Part shown: positions 37,801 to 51,166 of the stretch, in pieces
Layout of the letters: every line of letters begins with the position of its first letter
How positions within the stretch are numbered: the first letter of the stretch is position 1
Origin: Opisthocomus hoazin
Taxonomy: Eukaryota > Chordata > Aves > Opisthocomiformes > Opisthocomidae
Reading direction: 5' to 3'
Length of the DNA stretch: 64,000 nt
NCBI RefSeq assembly: GCF_030867145.1
Contig: NC_134454.1
Location: 52,014,830 to 52,078,829 of the forward strand
Made by a program: the position numbers and the translations under genes
Notes under the pieces: model-generated
What the model saw: the letters and a program-made list of their open reading frames with translations, nothing else
What the model was told of the DNA's origin: nothing
Databases searched by the model: none

Positions 37801-38811
37801 CTGTCTGAATGGTGTGCAGAGTCACTGGTGGCAGTGCCTCGGTCTTTGGTGGTGGTTTCACAGATTCTGCAGAATGATACCGAATGCTGTGTGGAGGGGT
37901 CTGTTGGTCAGAAATTGTGAAATTAGTGGAAGAAACAGTGTTTGTCACAATACTTTTCTTGTGTTTAAAAACGTTAGCATTTTCAACATTTGTACTTTCC
38001 ATAAAATGAACTTTTACTATATTAGATAGAAGGCTTTTAGGGAAATAGTGGTGTAATGGTGGGGTTTTTTTATACATCTGAAAGATCTAGGCTATTTTTT
38101 AATCATTGTGAACTACTATCTGTAACTTCCCTTCCCCCCTTAAGCCTGAGAATGAAGATGACATTTTGTGCAACTTCTGTTGTACTTCCCAGAGTTTTTC
38201 ATGATACATTGCAGACAGTCCAGTCCTATGTAAAAGGGAATTAGAGACCACAATTTATCGAAAAAGGTCTTTTAATTTTTAGGTTGAAAATTGATGGAAT
38301 TTCAGATTAGACGTTTCCTCCAAATGTTCATGCACAGGAGCCTCCTTACAGTTCTAGGCCTGGTGTAACTTACAATAAGCTAGCTTTTTTTCTTTGTTAC
38401 TGTGTTTTTACTGCAAGGGTATAAAAAGAGCAATGCAGAAGTAGAAGTAAATACAGAGGTGCCAAACATAATCACCTTTCAGCATCATGCCATTGTGGTT
38501 GTTGGAGGTAAATTGTTGTTTAGCTTTGGGCAGTTAACTCTGTGGTTTGTGCTGACAGCTGGATGTGTGCTTGGTTGGTTGGCTTTTTTTTTTAGCTGAA
38601 CGGAAATTATAATACAAAAAATTAATGAAGAATGTTTACTTGTGTGGATAACATTTTAATAGCCTAAAACATAAAACAAAAATTTGGACTGAATCACATT
38701 TCATTTGGCTATTGTCCAGAGGAATGACGTGTAAAATAAATGTTTACTTCCTGGAAGTAAAATTTCCTCTAGAAAGAAAAAAAATGGCTAACAGAAACTA
38801 GAAGTTGTCCG

Positions 38812-38848
38812 TCCCCCCCCTCCCCGTCCGCGTGTCCCCCCCCACCCC
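38812..38848 (+). repeat. C-rich cluster with four C runs
   Basis: C8-T-C4, a 10-base spacer containing two CpGs, then C8-A-C4. The minus strand has the four G runs needed for a G-quadruplex and the plus strand could form an i-motif. It stands alone in AT-rich DNA. Confidence 0.75.
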
Positions 38849-40470
38849 TGTGTGAGCTGCAGTTGCATTATGGTTCTTTGCTTTGACAGTTAATTTGTAC
38901 GCATTCTGGTGAACAAAATCAGAATAGGAACAGATTCCCAACATAAGCGTGTTCTTGAGTGTCTTGCTCCTTAGCACTCAAAATGGCTAGAAATGCATTC
39001 AGTGTAATCTCAGTGAAACTAGATGCAAGTATGACTAGTGAAAAGCAGAATTATGTGAATGCTCGTAGAACAAACACCCAGCACAACAGAAAACCTAATT
39101 ACCCAGGGACTCAAGTGAATTTAGAACTTTCCCTCCAGTGCAGAGGTAAACCAGGATTTATAATGCCAATAACTTACTTGTGTGCCAGTGGGCAGCATGC
39201 AGGCTTTCATTAAACAGGAAGCCACATGTCATTTCAGGAGAGGTCAGAGCTATGATGAGGCTCTAGGAGAGAAAGGAGGTGGCTTTTTCTAAGGTACATA
39301 GCTGTGTCTCGGTGGTACATATTGCTAGCTAGAGTTGATGTTGTCCGAGTAAAACAGTAGCTGTGTAGCTCAAAATGCATCTAGTTCATGCATTTCTGAA
39401 GATTACTTCTAATGCTGTATAAGTATCCAGCAAACAGATACTTCTTCTGAGAGGCAGCAAGGCACATTGCTTTTCCACAATTTCCATTGTGTTCTGATTA
39501 ATATTATGTTATGTTTTGCATTATCTTTATGAGTAGAAAGCAGTTATTCATTAGTCATTCTTGGTTGATATTTTGTGTATGTGTAAAGTAAATAAAAATA
39601 TATTGTGAAAAATTCAAAAATTTATTGCCTTCCCTGAAAGGAGAAGGTAAATCTGGTATATTGCACAATCAAGTCTAAACAAATATGTACCTTCAGACTA
39701 TAACAAGGTAATTACAAAGGGGATCATCGATTTCTCTTGATGAGAGTACAAGAGTCCTGGAGCTGTCAGTTTTGGCTGGGCTGAGCTGTGGCTGGAGACT
39801 GTTATCCTTGGAGCCACTGAAGCAGCTCAGCTGGGGAGGTTCGTGGCGTTGAGGCTGGACTCAGGCAGGTTGGCCTGAAGGGACACGTGCAGTGCTCCGC
39901 CATGCTGCCTCCAGGCTCCTTCACTGCTGGAGATGCAGAGCACGAACGCGTTCCTCTCTCCAGCCATGGGGAAGCGGTGCTTTAAGTGACATAGCGTGGT
40001 GGCACACTGTGCTGTTACAAGTGCAAAGTGATGTGACTGGATGCTTTGACCAGTAAAATCCGCCCGCTTGTCCTTGGTATCTTCTAACACCGTGTTCTTA
40101 GGGGCCCAGTAGTACTTTCATCTTTCAGTTTCACCACACTTAAATTGTTTCAACTTTTCAGTTATTTTCGTGAGCAAATGCTGCATCTGACAAGAATGCT
40201 ACATTTCTGTAACTGTGTACTTAGCGTGAAAATGCCTATATGATATAGTGTATAAGGCTACCAAGGATGTCCTCTCAGAAGTTGGATATTCAATTTATGT
40301 TCTATTTTTTTTCTTAATAAAAACCAGGTGGTGGTGGGGTTTTTTGCGGAGAAGCTAATTATAATTTTTTTAATTATAAAATTGTTCTTTGGTAATATTA
40401 CCCTTGACCTGATTTCTTAAACTCGGAGAGTGCCAGCGGTATATTTGTGTCTATAGAGTCTCCATGATTC

Positions 40471-40490
40471 TGTGTGTGTGTGTGTGTGTA
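40471..40490 (+). repeat. (TG)n microsatellite
   Basis: A run of about nine TG units ending in TATGCACAC. A simple repeat. Confidence 0.9.
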
Positions 40491-40966
40491 TGCACACGAA
40501 AGTATGTGCTTAGGTATATTTACATTAGAATAAGCAAGGAACATGAGTAAAACATGAGTAGTATTTAAATCATGCTAGATATGAAGTGGTTGAAACTAGG
40601 CGTGGGCTGTCTTTCATGAGATACAATAAATAGCAGTTGTGTGGCTCCTGTCCAGCTAGCTAGCTGGCTGACCCTGTTCCCCTCGTCTTGCAGGGGGAAA
40701 AGGAGTGCAGAGGGGCTAGCTTCATTTCGGAGGAGCTACTTAATTAGCGTATGGCTCCTTGCAGTGGCTGAGAAGACACAAACTGCAAGAGGACGGCAAA
40801 AAAAAAAAGCTAGTGACTCTCTCCAGGGAAGCAGCAGTTAAAAAGCACTCTGCAGTTAAGGACGATCTGCAGTAAGCTACAGGAAATGTGCCACAATATC
40901 TGGAACTGTGCTTCCGTCTGCGTGGATTTATAATGCTCTCGGCCTTGGAGCCAGCCTGGGTTTCAC

Positions 40967-40991
40967 TGTGTGTGTGTGTGCCTGCACACAC
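40967..40991 (+). repeat. (TG)n with adjoining inverted (CA)n
   Basis: Seven TG units are followed by CCTGCACACAC. GTGTGTGC at 40974-40981 pairs perfectly with GCACACAC at 40984-40991 across a two-base gap, a small palindrome that could extrude as a hairpin. Confidence 0.8.
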
Positions 40992-42533
40992 CCATGCCCA
41001 TGAGTGTCTGTGCTGAGAAACACATGGATCTGTGAGTGACCCGGTAAATGTAGGAACAAGGGGGGCACAAATCCAACACTTGAACCTCTCAGATTGTTTA
41101 AAGGATGAAAATAAAAATGGAGTATTGTGTTTTTTATTGTGTTGCTGCCGTGCCAGAGCTCCTTATCATGGGCCGTCAGCTCTGCTGGGCTCTGTGCACG
41201 TCCTGGGGGAGAAGGGATGAAGGAGCACTGCTTGCTGTCAGGGACAGGTCTTTCGGGGACAGAGCCTTTCTCGGCGTAGCTTGATATCCTCTGTGAGACT
41301 TTCTCTTTTGAAGACGGCTGTCAGGAGGAGCAGCCGTGGGCTGTGCACAGCCCTGCGTGGTGTGGGGCGAGGGCTGGGTGGAAAGTGAAGGGGAGAGCAC
41401 TTCCCAGGCCTTGTCATGGCTGCTGATTGCAGAGTGGGGTCTGCATCGGCCTTGCCCTCCCACCCCCAGCTCGCTTCCATTTTGCTTTGGTTATGTCTGC
41501 TGAAGCTCCCTGCCCTGCGCTGTTCTCCGTTAGGGTGTTTCTTCTTTGTTCCTTACAAAACACCTAAACCCCGCACCGCACCTGCCATGGGGTACAGTGC
41601 TGTGGTCAGCTGCGGTGGCATCAAGGCCAGCCCTGGATGGAGCAGCCGGGGTGGTGGTGTGTGGCACTGATGTGGGTTCTCGTTCAAGGAGTGGGCGTGA
41701 GTGGGCCTGAAACCGGGTGGGTGTGGGTTTGGACCACCACCACCTCTTCAGTCTCCCTTGGGACGGAGGAGGAGGAGTGCGGAGGCATCCCCTTCACTCT
41801 GCGTGAAGGAATAGGGTTAAATAAGGGATGAAAATACTTACTCTAAGACCTCGTGTTTAGCTTACACTATTAAGACAGTATTGCCTTTATGGTGCTGGCA
41901 AGATGTGTTTTCGCTGGAAACGAGTGAAGATACATAATGTATAATACACATTGTAAGGTATATTATTGTAAATATCATGTATCACCCTGGCAGATTCCTT
42001 ACTGCAGTCAGCACAGGGCTCTGCTTGCACAACTTGGCACTTTGAGCTTGCTTGTTTGTTTGTAGGTGGGCTGAAGCAAAAATTACGTTATTGTTTTAGT
42101 GCTAGGGGTGTGTTTGAGGCTTGAAAGCATCCTGCTGGAAACTGCCCAGCAGATATCTCCGTATCAACATTTGATACATAGTTCCTTTATGTTTCTAATG
42201 GAAGTTTGATAATAATACTGGTAGGTTGACTCTTGTCTAATTACGTGTTGTCAAACAGCTCAGTACAGAGGACGTAGAGCACTCTAAAGTGTGAACAACA
42301 AAAAAGCACGAGCAGAGAGACCAAGGGGACAGCTTAAGTGTATTCCCCAGGAGTACGTAACCTAACACAGTAAGACCTCAAATAGCTTTGTGGAAAAGAA
42401 ATTCTTAACTCTTTATCTGTTAGAAGAACCAGCATGATCTGCTTTTCTTTTTTATTTTTTAATCATCTAAATCCATATGAAAATTTTATTCCTTTGGCAT
42501 GAATGAAGGACATATGACAAGCTTGTAAACCAA

Positions 42534-42578
42534 GGGGGGGGTTTATTAATTTGTTTGGGTTTTTTTGCTTTTTTTTCC
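42534..42578 (+). repeat. G8 run and G/T-rich tract
   Basis: A G8 run is followed within 10 bases by TTTGTTTGGG and two long T runs. Another member of the recurrent G/T-rich set. Confidence 0.75.
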
Positions 42579-43322
42579 CTTGGAAGGAATGCTCCATGAT
42601 ATCTAGGCTAAAGCCCAGAATTTGAGTGAATATCTTTTCTGGAAGCAGTGGCCAATCATTTTTGACAAAAGAAGTACCAAAATGCCAAGAAGCACTTGCT
42701 GTTCTTAGTCTTTAATGTAAGATACTGATATTCAGTAATATCAGAAATGCTGCCTGACGTAAATATTGCTTCGTAATGGAAGTGCTACTATTCTATGACT
42801 TTTGTTTTCAATGGAGACACATTTATACTGGTTTTTAGTATGCCAAAACAATTAGTTTTGAAGTATTTTCACATTCTAAGAAACAGAGAAACTAGAGCTG
42901 TGAGTAGCATAAAGAAAGTATTTTTGAGGGTGAAACTTAATTTGTGGCACTTTTTCTGCACAGATAAGCTCTTTAGGCAGAACTTGTTGAAGTTGCTCCA
43001 ATCCATATAAAACGGAAAGCTAAGTGCAGACTGTAAAGAATGGTTTCTGTTCAGGGAGTCCCGAGTTTTGCAGAGGGGCCCTTTCAAGAGTAGGGAGGAG
43101 GAGATCACACAGGGTGGGGTCCTGTCCTCCTCTGCAACAATTTACAATGCTCTGTGAGATCCTTGAGGAGTTACTTTTCCTCTGTGAAAGCAGCCAGTTT
43201 ATCTCTTCTCTCACTTTCTTGCCTCTGAATTCTGCCCAAACCATAAGAAGATAGCTCTAGCATTGTCAAAATTATCTGATTATAGCTTGGAAAGATAAGG
43301 AGGTTCTACTGCTTTATTGGAT

Positions 43323-43387
43323 GGGGTTTTTTAAGGGGAGTTGTTCTGTTGTTTTTTGTTTTGTTTTTGTTTGGAGGGTTTTTTTCA
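43323..43387 (+). repeat. G/T-rich low-complexity tract
   Basis: GGGGTTTTTTAAGGGG, then TTGTTTTTTGTTTTG units, ending TTTTTTTCAG. The 3' end fortuitously resembles a splice acceptor, but no plausible exon follows it. Confidence 0.75.
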
Positions 43388-46300
43388 GAACTGAAGGTAG
43401 AGAAGGGAAGACTGACTTCCAGTAATGGGTTGTGCCTGGCTGCATAGTAGTACAGTGTGGTTTTGGTTATCTGGCACGAAGCTATACCTGATTAACTAGT
43501 TTTCTTGTAAAAGAGTTTGAGAGGTTCTGTTTCAGTAAAAAGCTTGAATTAATATTCATTTAAGAAGCTGCAGAACATCAGCTGAGTTTTAAATTTAAAT
43601 TCTATCTTCCCAATTGTCGGCAATTCAGTGTCTAATTTAAGCTTTATTGTAGTAGTCACTTGGACTGTTTTAATTGTGTCTCTGGTACAATGAGGGTGGA
43701 TATTAGTTTTATTTCTTTGAGTTCAGTGGCTGCACTGGAGTGACAAGCAAAGTTTATTATCTGCTCAAACACAACCAGATTAAATTTGTAAGAGGATTTC
43801 TCTGCTTTAGAAAGCATTCAGACTAGCTGTCTACATAATGGGAGGTTTTCTTTCATTTTTTTAAGGAAGTGAGAAAATTCAACTCCCATACTATGCTGTG
43901 GAGAAGTTCATTAGTACAATATGATATTTACTTAGTTTTTCATGAACATGTAAGGGATTCAAGACTATTCTTGAAACAATTCACTCTAGATTGATGTAGA
44001 TGCTTCATGTTACTTACTCTATATAATGCTCCACTTCCTGAGCTGTGTTCCTAAATTCTATGGGTCCTTTCTTTGGAAGAAATCTTCACTTAATGGTGCC
44101 AGGCTCTTTTTTGTTGTTACATGAGTCATTCATGAAATGATACTTTGTTTTCTTTCACAGAATATTGATAGTCATCCTAACTAAATGTTTATAAATTACT
44201 AAAATGATACAGAGGAGGTAATTTAGTGAATGGCAAAATGATTGTATGCTGCTTTTTTTGAAAGCAAGTGGAATATGCAGATGTGGATTGTGAACAAAAC
44301 AATTAAGGAGATGAGTATGTAGCGATTTTAAATTGAAAAGATTCTGTCAGTGGAGCAAAGACTTGGCAGTAGACCAGTGTGTACATCTCTCCCAGGTTTT
44401 TTATTAATGGCTCTTAAATTAAACCTGTACTTTGTTAAATCTCAAAGGCCATCGCTCGAGTTCTCTCCTAACAGATTTTTCTAATTATTCAGATTTTAAT
44501 GTAAATACAAAAGGATGTGCTATAGGTGTAGGAACAGATGTCAGGAGACCTTTGCTCCCCTTCTGGCTTGTTTTGTTGCCTGGCTTGAAATCAGATGCTT
44601 TCCTACTCAATAGCCTTTTCCCTTAACCTAACTGAAATGCCACTGAAAATATTTCCTGACATCAAGTGATGCTTGTGAGGTGTAATTTATTAATGCTAGT
44701 GAAAGAGTTTGAAAATCACGGAAGATACTACAGTACTACTGTTCATTTTATGGAAAATATAAATATGCCTACTATATTCATTATCAAGGCTCATATTATT
44801 TCCTGTCTGTGGATGAATTGTGATTTAAATTCTTTGGTGTTACACCTCAGTTTTTATGACCAAGATGCAAATGGTAAATTCCAAAAATTAATTTATAACT
44901 GTGTAAAATGGTTGGAGGTTTAGGTTGGTACTGAAGGATCTTTGGATGGGTATCATACAGAGATACAGTATGTCACAGAGACAGTATTTTTTTAAGCAAT
45001 GGAAGAACAACTACATGGAGTACTAAGAGTCCTCAGTTAAAGGAGTGCTAGGCAATAGCTGTACCGGTTTAAAGCTGATGGACAGCTTTCTAGTTGTGGC
45101 CACTGTTGACAGAGGTGATGTTCAAGGCAGTGGAGGTAAGGATCCATTCGTAAGGCGTCCATATGAGGAACTTGTCTGTGTAGGCGCTTGACCACGTCAG
45201 ATGGACAGAGCTGTTTGTTTAGGAGCCAGCTTGTTTCACTAGCCTCGCTGCCTTCATTCCGTGGAGAAGAGATACTCCAGTTCTGCTCCAGAACTCACAT
45301 GAGGATGTTAGGGGGTGAGTCGGGGAGCTTCGCTGCCGTCTTGGGGAGTTTTGCTGCAGGCTCTGCCACTCTGACATCCCTCCACAGCGAGCCTGAAAGC
45401 CGCTGTTGGGAGTGGTAGGACCGACTGGCTCCTTTGCTTCAGCTCCTGGGATGATCTCATGCATTCTGTAATACGTTTTGGGTATTTTGGCACTTACAAA
45501 GCCAGGCCTATCCAAGGCCTGAATTCTGCGCAGTTCTTATGTTTTCATATAGGGCCATACTCGGTTTCAGCAGAAATGTGATCCTGCTGCATTCCACTGC
45601 TGGAACAGCAACAAAAGAAACCATATTTCTTGTTTTCTGTGTAGCTGAATTAGTAGTAGCAGAGAGGACGTAAAACTCTGTTCCAAGTGAAATATAACTT
45701 TTCAGTTGAAATAAAATATTTTTCTTCTCACGTGTCACCTCTCTTATACTGTTTTCACTCTTACTCCTCATAGGAGTTACTCGACTACATAATACCTGTT
45801 GAGGTTTATTACTGCACTTTTCTTTAAATCTGTGAGACAGTGCACAACAGACTGCTTTTTCTTCGTGAATGTTTAATGAAACAGTGTAGGTATAGCAATA
45901 CTGCAAGTAGAGAAATAGTCAGCAGATAAAAGTGTCAGCCTGTGCCCAGCCTGTGCAGGATGTTGACTCCAATCGGATCCATGAACCTTCACTTTCCAGG
46001 TACCTCTGGGCTTCTTTCTGCCACTGAGTCCCAAGCTAAAAGCCAGTCTTCTGCAGACATACACATGATTGATTTAATGGTTCTTAGTAAATACATGTGG
46101 ATAGTGACTAACAGGGTAGTGGATGTCGATGGCTTTTTTTTTTTTCTTGCATACTTAAGAGTGTCTTTTTCTATCTAATTTAAGTATGAAATGTCAAACA
46201 GTAAAATACAGCCTTTTTTCCTTGCCTTTTCATAGGTCAAACTTAGGAATAAACATGGAGAATCAGGTACAGTTTAGCAGCATTTCGTTTCTTAACAGAT

Positions 46301-47124
46301 GCCAGCGTGGATTTTGCTTAGAGAATGGTACCTTTGTTGCTTTAGTTTAAAAACAAACTTACATTTGATTGCTCAACATATTATACTTCAGATTTATTTA
46401 AGCTACAATGCAGAGAAATGCGAAAACAAGTACAGGTATGCATTGCACCCATGTGAAACAAAAGTTCGTCTGCCTAGGATTCTAGGCTTGAATTATTTTT
46501 TTAATTAGTCACCTGTATCTTCCTTGTCAGCTGCCACATGAGTTTTGAAGCCACTCTGCCAGTAGCTGCATTGTCACATATTTAACTATGTGTTAAGTTT
46601 TTCCAGAAGTTTCAAGGGGTAAAGAATGTTGTGTTTCAACATTTTGTAGTTTCATTTTTGTAGGATGTGCACCAGGATTAGTAGTAATAATACAATAAAT
46701 TGTGCATCATATGTATGTATGTGTCTGCAAGCATGCACGTAAGGAATTACTGCTGCATTTAGGCAACTTGGCTTCCTTCCTGGTTCTGCTTTTAGAGATA
46801 ATACTGCTGGGGGGACTTTCAGATCTCTGGTTGTAATGTTCTTGATGATGCAGTAATATTTGTTGCTTTTATCATCTGAAGAAAAAATTTTGGGGAGGTC
46901 TTCAGAGATTTGCCAGGTTGTATGATGCTAAGCTCTTATAAGTTTTGATAATCCTTTATGCCATGCGAGAATAAGAATTCATCACTATTTGAGATAATTC
47001 TTTACTGCCCTTAGACAGTTAATTCTTTCAATTCATCAGTTAGGTTGTTTTTGTTAATCTGGAAAGAAATGGAAAAAAAAAAAAAGTCAAATGACCAACC
47101 ATACTGTGTGCTTGAATCAGGAAG

Positions 47125-47158
47125 TTTTGGGTTTTGTTTTGTTTGTTTGTTTGTTTTC
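47125..47158 (+). repeat. (TTTG)n low-complexity tract
   Basis: GGGTTTTGTTTTG followed by four TTTG units: a simple tetranucleotide repeat grading into the recurrent G/T-rich tract type. Confidence 0.8.
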
Positions 47159-50100
47159 TCCAGTCACACTATCCACTTCTCTTCAAAGTACCACCCAGGG
47201 GTTATATTAGGATCGTGGTTTTTTTCGGAAAGCCGCTGTTTTTAGAAGATGAGGAGGGAGGGTGGTGGTGTTGTTATTATGGAGATTCGGGTATGTTATG
47301 TGGCCTTCAACTGTCTTCTGATGGACGAGAAGATATTACTTGACTGGCTTCAGAGAACTGATCCAAGTCTTGACTAATTTAAATGTGCAACAGCATCCAG
47401 CAGAAAATTGACCTCAGTATAGTTTTTTCCCACCTTGGTCTATTCTGTTGATCCTCTCCATTGATGTTTCCCCTTTGCGCTCTCCTTAGATCAGCTGGAG
47501 GTATTCCTGGGATGATGGTGGTAGAAGCAGCGGTTAGCAGAAGCTGTGAAGCATTCGGACGCTCCCAGGACATGCAGACTTTTTTTCTCCTCGTTCAAGT
47601 TTTCTTCTTTTCACCAGGTGAAACAGGCCCACCCAAGAGTCCTGTTCAGCCTATCATCCAGTGTTGTTTTTGTTTATTACAGTGATAGGTAGGGTTTTAG
47701 ACACACGATGCCAAGTTGTCTTTCTTCACTTTCTCTGTAATGGATGAGGCTGTAGAAAGTACAGTTGGTGTTGTATCAGTCAATGTCTTGATCTTCTTAT
47801 AATCCCAATCATGGGATTTTAAAAGCCAAAAAATTTATAAAAATGATCAGCTCGAGGTTTAACCCAGGGCTGTAACAGGGGTAGTTTTAAATTCCACTCC
47901 CCATCAGGAATAATGTAAGGATTGCAGCTTTGCTTAGCCAGCCCTGGTAATTCCTTATTCCAAAATTTTCACTGTTTCTCTGATAGTAAATAACATTGCT
48001 TGTTTTCTTCCCAGTTATTTCAGTTTCAGGAAAAGTATCTGACCAACACTCTAGTGACATGCTTGTGAGTGAAGTTTATCACTATTAAGCAATGTTCATG
48101 TAAACAGGTTTGTGGGGGGTTTTTTACAGAAAGGTGTGATGCCACTGTTTAAATTTTCTTTGTGCATTTCCTGTCAGCAACAATATAAAAATACTTATTT
48201 TCTGCCCTTGATCGTAACAATCTAAGAGGAACTATCAGTGTGAAGTTTTTGTGAGTTCCTGCATATTGTGCTGAAAGTGAACATTTTCACTTCTTAGTAA
48301 TTTTTGGGCAGTCCTGTAAATTGTTTTACTATGTGTAATTCATGTTCTTTTATCCTGTTTTCGTGCATTCTGTGCTGGAGATTTTCCATTATTTCCTTTT
48401 TCACCAAGATACTTTTCACACTTTGCCCCGTGCATGTGACACTCCATGCTGTTAAGGAGGACTAGAAATGTCCTTGTCATTGCTGCTGGCTTAACTGGAA
48501 GATTAGTCTGTGGGCAGGCACAAGAAAGTAGGTTTAAGCATTGACCTGCGGAGGGACAGACTTGAGGAAACTTTCAGGTGGCCCTCAAAAAGAGAGAGAC
48601 ACCATTTTCTTATATGTAAGAGTAGTTATACAGATTTGTATACACAATAGCTATTTTTCATGTACATACACATATGAAAAGATATATAAAAATTCATGTA
48701 GTGTGTGTGTATCCATGTCTTCGGATCTCCAAGTGTAATTCGTTACTAGTCTCTGGTGGACAAAGTCTTAGTACAGTGACACCCAATTACAGAACTACAA
48801 AGCTGAATAAAATGCAGACTTAAGTTATGGATTCATCTTTGGACTTTAATTTTGTTTTCCTGCATATTGCAGTTTTTATAGATGCACTTTCAAGGTGTAA
48901 ATAATCTGAACTACTGTCTTCTCTAACAAGATGCAGATTGCTCTACCGCTATATTTTCTTCCTTGTGATTGTCGTGTGTGCTATCGATTGCTACCTATGC
49001 TCCCAATCAAGAATTAGAAGAACTAGAAGCCTCAGGTTTTAAAACAGAGTAGGTAACACAAGCATGTTCTTCTACCTCTATGCTAAATTTGCATTTGAAG
49101 ACTTTGAAGGAATCTGTATTCCTGTGAAGGGAAGCGTCAGGACCAAAACTCAAAGTCATTTTGTAGTCCATTGATTCAGAGTTGTTTGGTGGAAATTATT
49201 TTCTTATGCATTAATTAAAGCAGAGCAGAAGCTTTAGTAAAAGAGTTAATAGTGTCAAAAATGCATCTCATACCATTCTGCGCTTTACAGGTTCATGTTG
49301 AATAGACTTTTGTACTAAACGTGTGATGTATCTTGCAGAAAAGCTGCACAGTATTACAGAATTACTAAAAACTGTGAGGTGTGGCACTTTATTTCACTTC
49401 ATACATAAGGACATGACTGACTCTCATAGGTTTCAGAAAAAGAGAAAACCGGTGATGGTCTTAAGGGTAGCCTAAAGTATTTTTTACTATGTGATAGTTC
49501 TGTACTGATTAGTTTTGTAATTTTGTACAGTCTTCAGGAAAGTGGTGTTTTCTTCCCACTGGTAGATTGCAGAAGCGTAAAGATCTCGCCTCTGATTCTG
49601 CTAAACTGGAAGGCAGGCAGATATTGTTCACCCAGGATGGCCCATACATACTACATCATCCTTTCCACAAAGAGCCATGCCGGGTTTGCCCGAATAATTC
49701 GTCGGGTTGCATGGGGCAGGTTCTGCCAGGCGGGTGGGCAGTGCCCTGCCAAGGTGGCCCGCACACGTAGTGCTGCGCTCCTGGCCACAGTGCAGGCTGA
49801 GGATCCCTGTGAAGCCTGAGCGGGGAAGCAGATTTGGTCTCACTTTTCAGCCTCACAGCGTGTTCTTCTCCATTATGATAATAACGACTTTCTCCCCAGA
49901 GAAAGTAAAACTGGTTGGTATGTAACTATTGTGCTTCGTTTTCTGGGAATGTGTGCATAAGGAAGACTTGTGTTAGAAGTTTGGTTCATACGTGGAGGAA
50001 ATGGGGCTGAAGCTTTCAAAATGATGCTCATGGTAAAGGCAAAAGCTCTTAGAGGCTTCCAGCTCAGATTTTTGCAGAGTCTCAGAAATGCTTAAGGGTT

Positions 50101-50705
50101 GCTTCTCTAACCTTGCACTGCTCTGCTGTGAAACACTTCTCTGACAAGACACCTAAAACGTCATGCAAGGGGCGTAAGGCTGCCTCTGTCCTGGGACACG
50201 AGTGTTGCGGTGTGAGGCATGAAAGCTGTACAGAAATGGTTAAAATAAAACCAGGCTGAAAGGTTGAAAAGCACAGCACTGAGCAATGCACTTTGGTGCA
50301 TGCGTTTTTCTTCCTGCAGGGCCGAGTAGCCGGGTGAAAGCAGGGTTTATGTGGCTGTGCAACTGCTCATTCTGAATTTCAGCTCCTCCTTTTAAGCAAA
50401 CACAGGAATAATACAGATAAGCTCTTCTAGTCACAGAGGGTGAGCTCACTGAATTCGAGCAAAGGAAGAATGCTAAATGATGTATCCTGGGTAAAATTTC
50501 CAAGAAGCAGATCTTGACTTTAAATTGACAGATAGTCAGAAATGTTCATTAAAATAATACTTCTAGTACAAAGACGCAAAGAAATTTAAAGGAAGGAAAG
50601 AATGCCCATTAATGAATGGGAGCCAAATTTTAATTAACACTGATATCGCATGTTTCTGAGGTTAAAGTTTACAGGACTGAAATTGTTACACTACTTGCTT
50701 TTCTT

Positions 50706-50740
50706 AAAAAAAAAAAAAAAAAGGGGGGGGGCGGGGCGGC
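50706..50740 (+). repeat. Poly(A)17-poly(G)9 junction
   Basis: Seventeen A residues run straight into nine G residues and then CGGGGCGGC. This is an unusual purine-only tract about 430 bp upstream of exon 2. It is prone to polymerase slippage and to assembly error. Confidence 0.85.
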
Positions 50741-51009
50741 AAAAAGCCCCAAATGCACAAATGCATTGTTTGTACACTGCCTACCATAATGTCCTGAAAG
50801 TTGACCAAGGAAGATAAACTTTCTTCTTGAGTTTTTGTGATAAAATGTCTCATAGTAAATTTAGATATATTGGACAATTGTAGCTTCAGGAATGGAGGAT
50901 TTTAAAATATGCAGTCATATGTTGTATGTATGTTTTGGAATTTTGTTTTGCTCTTTAGTTGTTAAATAAAAATGCAAGTTTGAATTCAGTGGTACTTCAG
51001 TTGCTACTG

Positions 51010-51166
51010 ATGCTGCTGTTTGACAATGCACTGGTCCTTGTAGTTACCTTGCAAGCACCACTTGGCACTGTTCAGCGCTGCGCTAAACAAGCTGTCAGCA
51101 TTGTGTTAAAAAGTCGTCGTGTTTGTGTCCAGTGGCTGAAGCATATTCTTCTTATTTGTCTTGCAG
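51010..51166 (+). other. In-frame open stretch with ATG reaching into exon 2
   Basis: The frame of exon 2 stays open upstream across the acceptor, with an ATG at 51010 exactly 52 codons before the Gly46 codon. The predicted lead-in begins with a hydrophobic run ([14 protein letters not shown]). It would matter only if a transcript started inside the intron or retained its end. It would then lack the palmitoylation cysteines and the alpha-N helix. Most likely fortuitous. Confidence 0.15.
51135..51166 (+). promoter_or_regulatory. GNAQ: 3' splice site of GNAQ intron 1
   Basis: A plausible branch point (GGCTGAA, A at 51139 or 51140) lies about 27 bases before the exon. It is followed by a pyrimidine-rich stretch and TTGCAG. 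The spacing and composition are those of a standard U2-type acceptor. Confidence 0.8.

Larger units (their letters stand above)
30141..51134. other. Intron 1, long unique segment before exon 2
   Basis: About 21 kb of mostly AT-rich DNA in which I recognise no interspersed repeat, no pseudogene and no RNA gene. More GC-balanced patches occur at 37200-37900 and 41140-41830 and carry only chance open frames. TG/TA microsatellites (34599-34630, 40471-40490, 40967-40980), G/T tracts (34839-34885, 42534-42578, 43323-43387, 47125-47158), a C-rich cluster (38812-38848) and a poly(A)-poly(G) junction (50706-50731) are listed separately. Conserved enhancers could be present, but finding them needs cross-species alignment. 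Confidence 0.55.
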
